Assembly: GCA_016758965.1 (NCBI GenBank)
Contig: JAEPRB010000121.1
Coordinates: forward strand, 59,138 to 123,137
Direction of reading: 5' to 3'
DNA length: 64,000 nucleotides
From: Circinella minor
Lineage: Eukaryota > Mucoromycota > Mucoromycetes > Mucorales > Lichtheimiaceae
Made by a program: the position numbers and the translations under genes. Of this stretch, positions 50,330-61,232 are shown piece by piece (within the stretch, counting starts at the first letter, position 1; the number at the start of each line of letters is the position of its first letter). The notes below the pieces were generated by a model. It was not told where the DNA came from. It saw only the letters and a program-made list of their open reading frames with translations, and did no database searches.

Positions 50330-50416
50330 GCGACACTCTAGGTTTTGCCCTCATGCCACGCGTTCCGCAACTTTTTTTGAAAAGTGTCACGTTGCAAAAA
50401 ACGGGGTTCTACTGTA
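50330..50416. mobile_element. fragment of the 48.3-kb MITE family (right end)
   Basis: The sequence ...GTTGCAAAAAACGGGGTTCTACTG followed by TA matches the right terminus of the 161-bp MITE. The left end is not recognisable. Confidence 0.5.
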
Positions 50417-51797
50417 TTTCTTCATATAAATAATATACATATTTATTTTATATAACCATTTTTCTAACTGATCATAACATCTCTATTTAATAAAAAAAAT
50501 GGAACGTATAGTATCGACGTTTAATTGTTTCATTTGATAAAGTATTAAATAAATACACTGTTCATTGGAATAACGTATTGGATATACGTACGATTGATGT
50601 ATATCACTATTACTTTTTGATCACGAATGTGCTTGAAAATATAAACATCTAGCAAACATGATGTGAACGCGTGTTTTTTTTGGATACAAATATAAGAGAG
50701 ATAATTACTCTAAATCAAAAGAAAATAATTCAAAATCATGAAATAACAAAAATACGTAAAAACCTAAGATTTTAATATTAATCCTATTTTAAGTTGGACT
50801 ATCATAGCTTACTATAATAAAACTATTAAGGTGCTACGTACGTAATGTAATACGTATATAGCTTTAATAAGCTATATGTTGTACGTATTGATATTTGTAA
50901 AATAAAAATACAAAAATAATTTTACAAGTTTCTTTTTTACACCACTTCAAAAATTTAAATGAAAGGAAACATTAGTTCAAATTTAAAAATAAGAACACTA
51001 TATAAGAATGCGTAAATATGGTATATATTATTATTCACATGGCTTTACAATAATATTGTATACTAATACTGAGTTATTGGTAGACTTTTTTCTATTTGAT
51101 ATACAACTGTTATTAGTGATTGGGAATCAATGTTATTATAACGTTATATTTACTTTTCAATTATCTGTACGTACCAGCTGTAAAAAAAAAAAAAAGTATG
51201 TTACATATTATACGCATGTTATTTAAAAAAGGAATTCGGAAGAGTTCAAAACTAAAATGTAATGTTTTATTTTCCGTTATACAATAACTAAGTAAGTAAT
51301 AGGTAAAAAAAGTTGACAATAATAATATAGGTATATATATATATAATATAAAATAGTTATTCATGAATACATATATATACTTCTTATAAAAAAAAAAACA
51401 AAAAGTTTATTCTTATATAATTATTAATGAGTGAAATTAAGAAAGCTCATTTTTCATTGTGACCAATAAAATAAGAAATTCTCCGTTTTATATGAGTAAA
51501 ATAATAAAGTGTACGTATCGATACGTATGATTTCCATGATTTGGTAAGAAGTAAAAAGAGGTGATATGGATGAATTAAATATGTCAATTCATTTAAATTT
51601 ATGACACGTTATCATCATATCTAATTTATAAACTAAACAAATTTTACGTATTATAATTTTTCATTCACTTTTTTAAGCAGCCATTTGGCATGGTAAAGGA
51701 GGGGGGGGGAGGAGGAGGTTTATAATCACTTTAGTTTCCACCACCCCCCATCCCTCCATTTCAGTTGATTTTTGTATTTTTATTATATTGAATTAAA
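50417..51797. other. intergenic, with duplicated flank of copy A
   Basis: 50870-51190 is similar to 44520-44690 downstream of copy A. A poly-G/AGG patch occurs near 51703-51719. No gene was seen. Confidence 0.5.
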
Positions 51798-51805
51798 TAT
51801 AAAAA
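51798..51805 (+). promoter_or_regulatory. TATA box of the small secreted protein gene
   Basis: TATAAAAA lies 84 bases before the ATG at 51882, a typical distance for a eukaryotic TATA-driven gene with a short leader. Confidence 0.45.
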
Positions 51806-51881
51806 GGAAGTTATAATATTTATAATACTTTACTCAAAAGTACGTAGCTTTATAAACTCATATTATTACAACATACGTAGA

Positions 51882-52136
51882 ATGACTTTTAAGTCTTTAT
51901 TCACCGTATTAATTATTGGAATTCTTTTCACGGTTGGTCAAGTTCAAGGATTTAACGTTAAATGTGGATGTTATAATGATAATGGAAATCTTGATATAGC
52001 AATTACAAAAGTATGTTGTAATGGTCATGGTAGTCTTTCTGGTAATCTTTGTACTCTCGAAGGAAGCTTTCACGTTCTAACAGGCCGTTCTCAATGTTGT
52101 ACTGACAATGGAGCTGTCGGTAACTGTGAATACTAG
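51882..52136 (+). CDS. small secreted cysteine-rich protein (84 aa)
   Basis: This is a single-exon ORF. MTFKSLFTVLIIGILFTVGQVQG is a clear signal peptide with a likely cut near residue 23. The mature part of about 61 residues has eight cysteines in the pattern C-x-C...CC...C...CC...C (KCGCYND, KVCCNGHG, NLCTLEG, SQCCTDNG, GNCEY) and is rich in Gly and Asn, with no Trp. Four disulfides are possible. Two CC pairs recall hydrophobins, but the spacing (C-x-C first) and low hydrophobicity differ, so it is not a classical hydrophobin. Effector, antimicrobial or cell-wall roles are all conceivable; none is shown. It has its own TATA box and stands alone in an intergenic stretch next to the rearranged locus. 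Confidence 0.8.
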   Translation: MTFKSLFTVLIIGILFTVGQVQGFNVKCGCYNDNGNLDIAITKVCCNGHGSLSGNLCTLEGSFHVLTGRSQCCTDNGAVGNCEY

Positions 52137-52855
52137 CTAATTTTATTTAATTGAACATATTATTTGTATCTCTCCTGTTCCCTTCCTTCCTTGTTTTTGT
52201 CATTCTTTTATTATTATTATTGTTATTTTACCTAATAATATTACTACATATTAGTCTTAGTAACAGTCATTTTTTCTAAAGTATGCATTAGTAATAGGAC
52301 TCTATTTTTGTTATACGTACGTACGTAACTTTTAATATGTATTAAAAGAATATTTTATTTTGACAAATTATATTTGTTTTTGGTGTAACAAACATAATAG
52401 AATAACCCATCAATAAGCATAATTAATTAAATAGGTGACTAAACCCAAGAATGGAAACCATTGTATATTTATTTTTATCCAAATGTTTATATTCTTCATT
52501 AGACAATAAATTTGTTAGTATCATATCATTTATGTATAGTAGAACAATATAAAATACGTACTTGTTCATGATTGATATATAAATCATAGTAAATGATGTT
52601 GTTATAAAATAAATACATTTGAATTAATCACAATGTAAAAAAAAAAAAAATGAAATGATTTAATAAATTAATAATAAGATGATGATAAATCATGCGTAAA
52701 GAATAGGCACGGGCCAACAATCCATTTTAATCTCCACCCCAACATTATATATTATTATTATTATTATACCCAACAAATAATAATAATCCTTTCCTTCTTC
52801 TTCTTCTTCTTCTTCTCTTTTATTATTATTATCATACATTTCATAAAATCAAAAA
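52137..52855. other. intergenic, no gene seen
   Basis: AT-rich DNA with ACGTACGTACGTA near 52316 and TTATTA and TTC microsatellites just before the next ORF. Confidence 0.5.
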
Positions 52856-53026
52856 ATGATTGAACTTATTTCAAAAGTATCACAATTATTAGCAGCAGCA
52901 ATACTTGCTCCAGTAGCATTTACTATTATATTCGATATTACTGTCTATTCTTATCGACAAGTTTCTTCTTTTATATTAAGAAGAGAAAAACAACAACCAA
53001 TAATACAAATTGAACAACAATACTAG
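52856..53026 (+). CDS. 56-residue single-pass membrane microprotein
   Basis: The ORF reads MIELISKVSQLLAAAILAPV... with one strong membrane segment (about residues 9-30, LLAAAILAPVAFTIIFDITVY). A basic, Gln-rich tail follows (ILRREKQQ...EQQY). A purine-rich context directly before the ATG and a pyrimidine-rich leader support translation. Size and layout recall small ER-membrane regulatory subunits such as the small subunits of serine palmitoyltransferase, but no specific motif proves this. It is too short to exclude chance with certainty, though the composition is clearly non-random. Confidence 0.5.
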   Translation: MIELISKVSQLLAAAILAPVAFTIIFDITVYSYRQVSSFILRREKQQPIIQIEQQY

Positions 53027-53329
53027 TTCTTTGATTATTACTATTATTATTATACCATCCATTGTATCTTTTTTCCTCACAATTTATATAAATATATCAT
53101 TTATCTAAATGTATTACGTATTCATTTCATTTCCCCTATTTACAACTACTGTATATTATCATTAAAGTGGATTTGATTTTTTATTTATTTATTTGTATAT
53201 CCTTATACACATATACACACACACAGATTTAATATATTTTATATGTATTGTACGTAAAAAAAAAAAAAAAAGAAGATGAAGATGAGGGGGAGGGGGAGGG
53301 GTATAAAACAAATAGTAAAAATAATATAT
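53027..53329. other. convergent intergenic gap
   Basis: About 300 bp with CA repeats (ACACACACAC near 53213), an A-run and an AGGGGG patch. No gene is present. Confidence 0.6.
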
Positions 53330-54127
53330 TCAAATAATAATTGATGCAGTTTCAGGTTTTTCATAAATCTCACTCATTAAATCCCAATCTTCTTGAACTA
53401 ATAAACTTGCACCAGATTCAATTATTGTTGTACTATTTTTATTTATTCCATGTGATGATTCTTTTTCTTCTTTTTCTTGTTGATATTTTGACAAATGATC
53501 TTGATTAATAACTTGTTCTTGTTTTTTAATATTCAATTGTTGTTCTTCTTGAATTTTCTTTCCTAAATCTTTTAAAAAACGATCCAATCGACGATGAAAT
53601 CCCAATAAAATTAAATGTAATAGTCTTATCATGGGTCTTGAAATAGATCCTTTTTCTTCAATTTCCAATATAACACCATCTTCCATTGTATTGGTTATTT
53701 TAAATGTCCAAGTACCAATAAATGTAGGTTTATCTTGTTGTTTTATTGAATCTTCTTCAATAATACGTGATAATATTTGTTGTTGTTGTTGTTGTTGTTG
53801 TTTTCCTCCTTCTTTATTATTATTATTATTATTGACAAGAATAATAGCGGTTGTAATTCGTTTATTTCTTTTCGTATTTTCTGTATAAACTAAACAATCC
53901 TTTTCCTTTTTTGATGTATAATCGATACGTTCCAATGTAGGTTGCCATAATGGATAACTTTCAACGTCTGTTAATATTTCCCATAATCGTTCTGCTGTAA
54001 TATTTTTATAAGATTTGGTACGTGAAATAATATGATTTTTTGGTAATAAACAACCAAGAATGTAGATGAATAAAGGAGTAGAAGGAATTAGTACAAGTAT
54101 AATTGTAATAAGAACAGAAAGAATCAT
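53330..54127 (-). CDS. membrane-anchored SRPBCC/START-like protein
   Basis: A single exon of 265 residues. Residues 1-30 (ILSVLITIILVLIPSTPLFIYILGCLL) form a membrane anchor. The SRPBCC (polyketide cyclase/START-like) fold follows: SYKNITAERLWEILTDVESYPLWQPTLERIDY, then FIGTWTFKITNTMEDGVILEIEEKGSISRPMIRLL, then the long C-terminal helix HRRLDRFLKDLGKK. The first helix and W-P-L-W-x-P pattern are the usual marks of these lipid or hydrophobic-ligand binding folds. Poly-Asn and poly-Gln loops interrupt the middle. The C-terminal 65 residues are charged and Gln/Glu-rich. The ligand is unknown, as is which side of the membrane the domain faces. Confidence 0.72.
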   Translation of the reverse strand: MILSVLITIILVLIPSTPLFIYILGCLLPKNHIISRTKSYKNITAERLWEILTDVESYPLWQPTLERIDYTSKKEKDCLVYTENTKRNKRITTAIILVNNNNNNKEGGKQQQQQQQQILSRIIEEDSIKQQDKPTFIGTWTFKITNTMEDGVILEIEEKGSISRPMIRLLHLILLGFHRRLDRFLKDLGKKIQEEQQLNIKKQEQVINQDHLSKYQQEKEEKESSHGINKNSTTIIESGASLLVQEDWDLMSEIYEKPETASIII

Positions 54128-54404
54128 GTCAATTTCTTCTTTTTTTTTTAAATTGAGTAAAAAAAAAAAAGAGTAATGTTTTTCTTTAAAAAAAAAATAA
54201 AAGAATTACAAAATGCAAGTTAAAATGGGGGTTTAAAGAAGAGAGAGAGAAAGAGAGGCGAAAAAAATAGACCAGATCACAAGATCTAACCCGTTTATTT
54301 TTTTACGCAGCACAAAAAAAAAAAAAAGGTCGGCATATTTTTTTAAAGGTGATTAAATTATTCGCTGTTTCACCTTGTTCCTTTTTTTCATACAACAAAT
54401 AAAA
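54128..54404. other. divergent promoter between SRPBCC and gephyrin-type genes
   Basis: 277 bp, A-rich, with GAGAGAGA near 54241-54256 and an ACGCAGC patch near 54305. Both genes start at its edges. Confidence 0.6.
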
Positions 54405-56921
54405 ATGTCGAGTGACGCGTGTAAGTTATAATATCTAATTGACTTTTTTTAAATTAACTAAATTAAAAAAATAATTGAAAATAGCTTCTTTATATACTGT
54501 TGGTATATTGACAGGTAAAAAAAAAAAAAATATCACATACTTTAATTATTTTTCATTTGACCCCTACGACTGTAACTTTAAACATTTCTATACTTGACAC
54601 TCATTTCTTTTCTTCAATGTTATATCCATATTAAAAAAAAAAAAAAAAGTGAGTGATACTTCTTCACTCGATGGAACCAAAGACAAAAGTGGTCCATTAT
54701 TAGTTAACTTGTTAACAGAAACAAAACAATATAATGTACAACAAAAAGCTATTGTACCTGATGACATTATGTTGATTCAAAAAACTATTGAATATTGGAC
54801 TGACACTTTAAGTCTTGACCTTATTCTTATTACTGGAGGTACAGGTTTTGCTCCTCGAGACCAAACACCAGAGGTAAAAAAAAATTCTTCCCCCTTCCAA
54901 AAAATAAAAAGTTGACTCATATCTAATATATACCACTTTCTTTTTAAGGCAGTAACACCACTTTTAGATCGATTAACACCTGGAATAACACATGTATTAT
55001 TATCCACTTCAACCAATGTCACTCCTTTTGCTGCACTTTCACGTCCAGTAACAGGCATTCGTAAAAAATCATTAATTATTACTTTTCCTGGTAGTCCTAA
55101 AGCATGTAAAGAAAATATATCTGCTATTTTAAATATTTTACCTCATGGATTGGATTTATTAAAAGATAGAGCATCATCATCTCATCATAAACATCATCAC
55201 CATGGACATCATAATAATAAAGAACATCATCATCATCATCATTCATGTGTTCATCGATCTGATACACATGGTCATCATGAAGGTCTTTCTGTATCTTTAG
55301 ATACTCCAGGTAAATAGAGATAGATGAGGAGGAGGAGGAGAAGATCTTGACAAGAAAAATAAAATTTATCTATTTTAATAGTTTCACAACGAGCAAGAAC
55401 ATCACCTTATCCACTTATTTCTGTCAATGAAGCAGAAAAATTAATTGCTAATCATGCCCATACGACTGAAATTATATCCATCCCTGTATCACAAGAACTT
55501 ATTGGACATGTTCTAGCTGAAGATATTCAAGCTGTAGAAGCTGTTCCTGGATATCGAGCTTCTATTGTTGATGGTTATGCTGTTCGTGGTAAAATTATTT
55601 ATATTTTCATGGGATCGCCCATAAACCAAAAAATATTAATTTTAACTTTTCTATATTGAAAAAAAAAATTAGCTTCACAAGGACCAGGTATATATACTGT
55701 TGGATCCGTTTCACTTGCTAATGAATCCACATCAACTCATGAAATTCCAAAAGATCATATTGTTCGAATTGCTACTGGAGGCATGGTCCCTTCTGATATG
55801 GATGCTGTTGTGATGATAGAAGATACTCAATTAATTGAAACAACTCATGATGGGAAAGAAGAAAAACGTGTAGAAATTCTAGTAAAAACAACATTAGGTG
55901 AAAATATTCGTGAGATTGGAAGTGATTGTGAAATGGGTACAACGGTTGGATATAAAGGACAAACTATCTCTACTGTAGGTGGAGAATTAGGTGTTTTAGC
56001 TTCTGTTGGTATTCGTCATGTCAAAGTATATCGAAAACCACGTGTAGGTGTATTATCGACAGGAAATGAAGTAGTGGATCATGTCAATACAGCTGAATTA
56101 AAACAAGGTGAAATTCGTGATACGAATCGAATTACTTTATTGGGAGCTATCAAGACAGCTGGTTATGAAGCAGTGGATTTAGGCATTATTAAAGATAATG
56201 TAGATAGTATTGAAGAACGATTAAAAAAAGCATTTAAAGAACACATCGATGTACTTATTACAACAGGAGGTGTCTCTATGGGTGAAGCAGATTTTATGAA
56301 ACCTGTATTAGAACAAAAATTAGGTGCAAAAATACATTTTGGTCGAGTCAAAATGAAGCCAGGGTAAAAAAGATATTTCCCCAAATCTATTATTATTATT
56401 ATTATTTTACTAAAAAAAACAAATGGATTTTTTTTAGAAAACCAACCACTTTTGCTACAAGAGAATTAGATAATAAACTTATTTTTGCATTACCTGGAAA
56501 TCCTGCTTCTGCCATCGTCACATTTTATTTATTTGTACTTCCAGGACTTCGAAAAATGGCTGGATATACTCAATATACAAATCCTATTATACCTGTTGAG
56601 GTAAAATTTGAATGAATTCATTAATTTAACTTAGGGTTAACTAAAAAAAAAAATCCATTATTTATATTCATACAAAATATTTTTTAGATTACAAATGACA
56701 TTTCATTGGATGCTCGTCCAGAATATCATCGAGTTAAAATATCCATAGTGAATAATAAATTCATTGCAAATTCAACAGGTGGTCAACGTAGTAGTCGAAT
56801 ACTTAGTTTAGGACAAGCCAATGGTTTACTTCAATTACCAGGATGGAGTAAAGAACAACAAAAATTATCAAAAGGAGATACTGTGCCTTGTGTACTTATT
56901 GGTCAATTAAATCCTATGTAA
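54405..56921 (+). CDS. gephyrin-type molybdenum cofactor synthase (MogA-MoeA fusion)
   Basis: Eight exons (54405-54420, 54485-54514, 54650-54873, 54949-55309, 55382-55588, 55673-56363, 56438-56600, 56688-56921) give 641 residues. The N-terminal G domain (MogA-like) has [30 protein letters not shown] and [15 protein letters not shown]. It adenylylates molybdopterin. A His-rich linker (about residues 164-203) leads to the E domain (MoeA-like): [83 protein letters not shown] and KPGKPTTFAT, then [18 protein letters not shown], which inserts molybdate. Order G-E is that of animal gephyrin and fungal CnxE. The first exon is only 16 bases. The acceptor of exon 3 lies right after a long A-run, which makes it vulnerable to mis-splicing or sequencing error. 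Confidence 0.95.
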
Positions 56922-57522
56922 AATCCTATATATATATATATATATATTATTATTAAAGAGTTGCGTCGAACCGAGGGAGAAATCGAATTTGTCGTGTGTG
57001 GCTGATATTTAATCCAACCCTTATCAATGGATTTTTTTTTGGTTACACGAGATCGGTTTGTTATTTATCCAAAAAAAAAAAAAAAAGGAATTGGGGAAAT
57101 ACAGAAAAGAAAATGCTTTTTTTTTTCTCTTTTATTTGGATTGGTTAATCAGTTAAAAGACTGAAAAAAGAAAATTTATTATAAATGGTACCGAAACAAG
57201 TTAATTGATTGGGTAGCATGAATAAATCCTCTCTTATTAGTTGTTGATAGATTTCCGATAAGAAAAATGGGGGGGAGGGGAAGAAAAAAGGAGGGGCGTG
57301 GCAAAGTTTTTTTTTTGGGGGGGGGGGTTGAAGGTGGTGGGGGAGCAAAGGGATGTAAGCGGACTTGAAAAAAAGTCTTTGTTTCTTTTAGAAAAAAAAA
57401 AAAAAAAGGGCGTACTTTTTTTTTTTTTTTTTTTTTTGTTTGCTGCGATCTTCCCTTCCCAACTTTTTTTTTTCATCCCCTCCCCACTTTCAATCTCGGA
57501 TTCATTTTTTTATATTTATAAT
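56922..57522. other. EF-3 upstream region with long homopolymers
   Basis: 600 bp between two plus-strand genes. It holds TA repeats near 56929-56948 and long runs of A, T and G (T9G10 near 57307, A15 near 57392, T20 near 57418), and no gene. Frames extending the EF-3 ORF upstream to 57298 are translated homopolymers and are not part of the protein. Confidence 0.6.
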
Positions 57523-60500
57523 ATGTCTCCTACAACTGATATGGGAGCCAAGATTGGTGATCTTTTACAACAAATCAAGACTGCTCCTACAAGTGAAGAA
57601 TGTGATCAAGCTGCTCGTGAACTTGCCAAGATCGTAAACGATGGAGGTCTCATTTTATTAAAACATCATGGTGTTCTTGAAAAATTAAATAGTGCTGCTC
57701 GTAATAAAAAATCGGGTATGGAACGTGAAGGTGGATTAATTGGATTCAATGCACTTGCTGATATTTTGGGTAATTCGGGTGTTCCTGTTCTTTTACAATA
57801 CTTGGGTTTATTCCTTGATTTGTATGCTGATAAGGGAAGTGTCGTTCAAGAAGCGGCTAAAATGGCTTCTGAATCCCTTATTCAAAATGTTCGTCCTGAA
57901 GCAGCACATGTCGTTTTACCTATTTTATATGACGGTATGGGCCTTAATGGATCCAAGAAATGGCAAACCAAATTAGGTGCTTTACAATTATTGACTCAAT
58001 ATACAAAGAAAAGTCCTGAACAAATTGGTGAATGTTTACCTCAAATTATTCCTGTTGTATCCAATTGTTTATCCGATACCAAGGCTGAAGTAGCCAAAGA
58101 AGCAGAAAAGACAATGACGGCTGTATGTTCCGTAGGTGGTAATCCCGATATTGAAAAACATTTAAAAGATTTGGTCCGTTGTATGGGTGATCCTACACGT
58201 GTAGCTCAAACCATTGAAAAATTGGCAGCAACTACTTTTGTGGCCGAAGTCAATGGTCCTACGTTGGCTATTATGGTTCCGCTCTTGACACGTGCTTTAA
58301 ATGAACGTTCAACATTGGTCATGCGACAAACCGTGATTATTATTGATAATTTGTGTAAATTAGTACGTGATCCACGTACTGCAGCCCAATTTTTACCTCA
58401 ATTATATCCAGGTGTCAATCATCAAGCAGAACAAGCTTCATTCCCTGAAATTCGTGAATTAGCAGATCGTGCTAAACAAACATTGATTGCTGCTGGTGGT
58501 TCGGGTAAAGAAGGAGAAGAAGAAACGAATGCAAATGATGGTTCATTCCAAATCTCAACAGAAGAAGCTACCAAAGTGATTCGTACCGAAGCAACCAAGA
58601 TTCAGGGGTTCCTTGATTCGTTCTTTACCCCTTTTATTACATATACAGGTGCCGTTGTTGCTGATTGGGTGCGTCAAGAACTTTATGTCAAAGATACATG
58701 GACCAAGATTATTTCTGCTTACATGAATACTGTATTAATGCCTCGTGATGTTCCTATTATGTGTGATCGTGTTTTTGATTACTTTATGAATTTGTATAAG
58801 GAACATGGTGGTAATGCGGATACTTCATTTGATGATCAAGAAGGTGAAGAATTATGTCGTATTGATGATTTCTCATTGGCTTATGGTACTCGTTTACTTT
58901 TGAATCATACCAAACTTAAGCTTCATCGTGGACAACGTTATGGTCTTTGTGGTACCAATGGTGCTGGTAAATCCACATTGATGCGATCTATTCATCAAGG
59001 CAAAGTAGAAGAATTCCCTTCCAAGGATGAAGTCAAAACAGCCATGGTCGATTATACAGCACAAGCTGCAGATACCTCTTTATGTGTATTGGATTATGCA
59101 TGTGCTGATCCTAATTTAAAAGATTTGAAACGTGAAGATATCAAAAAAGGATTAGAAGATGTTGGTTTTGATGAAGCAAGACTTGAAGTACCTGTCAGTG
59201 CATTATCCGGTGGTTGGAAAATGAAATTGGAATTGGTGCGTGCCATTTTGTATGAAGCTGATATTTTATTATTGGATGAACCTACCAATCATTTGGATGT
59301 CACCAATGTGAAATGGTTACAAGATTATCTTGTCAGTCAAAAGAATGTTACTTGTTTAATTGTTTCTCACGATCCTGGATTTTTGGATGCTGTTTGTACA
59401 CAAATTTTACATTATGAAAAGAAAAAACTTCGTCTTTATTCTGGTAATCTCTCAAAGTAAGTTTATTCGTAAAGGTTTTTTTTTATTTAGGGGGGGAGAA
59501 CTCTTTTTTTTTTGGGGGGGGGGTTTATTCAATAGATTCGTTAAAACTAAATATATGTTCATTTTTATTATAGGTTTGTTGAACAATATCCAGAAGGTGC
59601 TAATTATTATACCCTCGAATCAACTACTATCAGCTTTTCATTCCCTAAACCATCTCTTCTTCAAGGTGTACGTAGTAATACCAAGGCTATTCTTAAAGCA
59701 ACTGATTGTACTTTCCAATATCCTGGTGCACCTAAACCTTCTTTATATAATGCCACAATTTCATTATCACTTTCATCACGTGTTTCTGTTGTAGGTGCTA
59801 ATGGTGCTGGTAAAACTACATTAATTAAATTATTGACGGGTGAAGTGATTCCTCAAACAGGTGTTGTGTGGCGTCATCCTGCTCTTCGTATTGGTTATGT
59901 TGCACAACATGCATTCCATCATTTAGAACAACATCTTGAAAAGACACCTATGGATTATCTTCGATGGCGTTATGAAACAGGTGAAGATAAAGAAGTTTCA
60001 ATGAAGGCTACTCGTAAAATTACTGATGATGAAGTTAAACAAATGGAAAAGTATATTGATATTGATGGCAAATCTCGTCAAATTGAGGTAAATATATATA
60101 TTCTTTTCTTTTATATATTTAAATATATATATATATATATATATATATCTGTTCCTTTAAAACTCATTTTAATTATTTATATCTTTTCTAGTATTTGCTT
60201 GGTCGTGCTAAATATAAAAAGACTTTCCAATATGAAATTAAATGGAGAAATGAACGACACAAGAATAATAGTTGGGTATCTCGTGAAAAACTTTTAGAAC
60301 TTGGTTTCCAAAAATTAGTTCAAGAATTTGATGATAAAGAAGCATCTCGTGAAGGTTTAATGTATCGTGAATTAACTGTGGGTGATATTCGTAAACATTT
60401 CAATGATATTGGTTTGGATCCTGATATTGCTCAATACAGTAAAGTCAGTGAACTTTCAGGTGGTCAAAAAGTTAAAGTCGTTATTGCTGCTGCCATGTGG

Positions 60501-60866
60501 AATAATTCTCATATGCTTGTATTGGATGAACCTACCAACTTTTTGGATCGTGATGCTTTAGGTGGTTTAGCAAATGCTATTAAGAATTGGGAAGGTGCTG
60601 TTGTGATGATTTCTCACTCGGATGAATTTACTTCAGCTTTATGTCCTGAATCATGGACTATGGAAGCAGGTCATATTAAAAAAGCTGGTAAATCAGCTGT
60701 TGAAGATGAAGTTCAAGTAGATGATGAAGCTGTTAAAGCACGTATTAGTAAAAAGAAGAAAAAGACAAGACAAGAAAAGAAAGATCAAGAAGCGCGTCGT
60801 CGTGCTAGACAACTTAAATGGTTAATTGAAGGTGGTGAACGTGAACCTGATACCGATAGTGATTAG
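57523..60866 (+). CDS. TEF3: translation elongation factor 3 (eEF3)
   Basis: Three exons (57523-59456, 59574-60087, 60192-60866) encode 1040 residues, matching yeast eEF3 (1044). HEAT repeats occupy about residues 1-320, and a helical bundle follows. ABC1 has Walker A GTNGAGKST near 477, SGGWKMKLELV near 560 and LLDEPTNHLDV near 584. ABC2 has Walker A GANGAGKTT near 717, the chromodomain-like insert (LLGRAKYKKTFQYEIKW near 817), ELSGGQKVKVVIAA near 905 and LDEPTNFLD near 925. A very basic tail (SKKKKKTRQEKKDQEARRRAR) precedes the end. eEF3 uses ATP to release deacylated tRNA from the E site and is fungal-specific in this form. The start at 57523 (MSPTTDMGAKIGDLL) is chosen over the upstream in-frame Met at 57298 because the extension is low-complexity leader. 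Confidence 0.97.
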
Positions 60867-61173
60867 AAAACATCCAATTAAAATTATTGTATATAAAAAA
60901 CAAAAAACATTAATTAATATTATTTAGATTTAACATTCATCCTTAACATCTTTATCATCCTCCTCCTCTATCTCCTCCTCTTCCTCTTCCTCTTTTTCTT
61001 TTTCTTTTGTTCCTTTCCTCTCTCCCTCTTTCATTATAGAAAAAAAAATTTGCATTATTTACAACTTTTTTGTTCAGTCTTTTTTTTTTTTTTTGCATTT
61101 CACATCAATAAAAAAAAAAAATTCAAATATATTAAAAATGAATGATAACTTTTTTTCATTGTGAAAATGAGTA

Positions 61174-61212
<39 letters not shown>

Positions 61213-61232
61213 CAAACAGTTTTTTTTTTCTA
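60867..61232. other. convergent intergenic gap with long T-runs
   Basis: 366 bp with CTC/CTT microsatellites (60956-61020) and a T-run of about 27 at 61178-61204. No gene is present. Confidence 0.6.

Noticed and set aside
51882..52136. Classical hydrophobin
   Set aside because: The cysteine order begins C-x-C rather than C...CC, and the mature chain is not hydrophobic enough.
57298..57522. In-frame extension of EF-3 to an upstream Met
   Set aside because: The extra 75 residues are translations of G, A and T runs. The Met at 57523 begins the conserved EF-3 N terminus.
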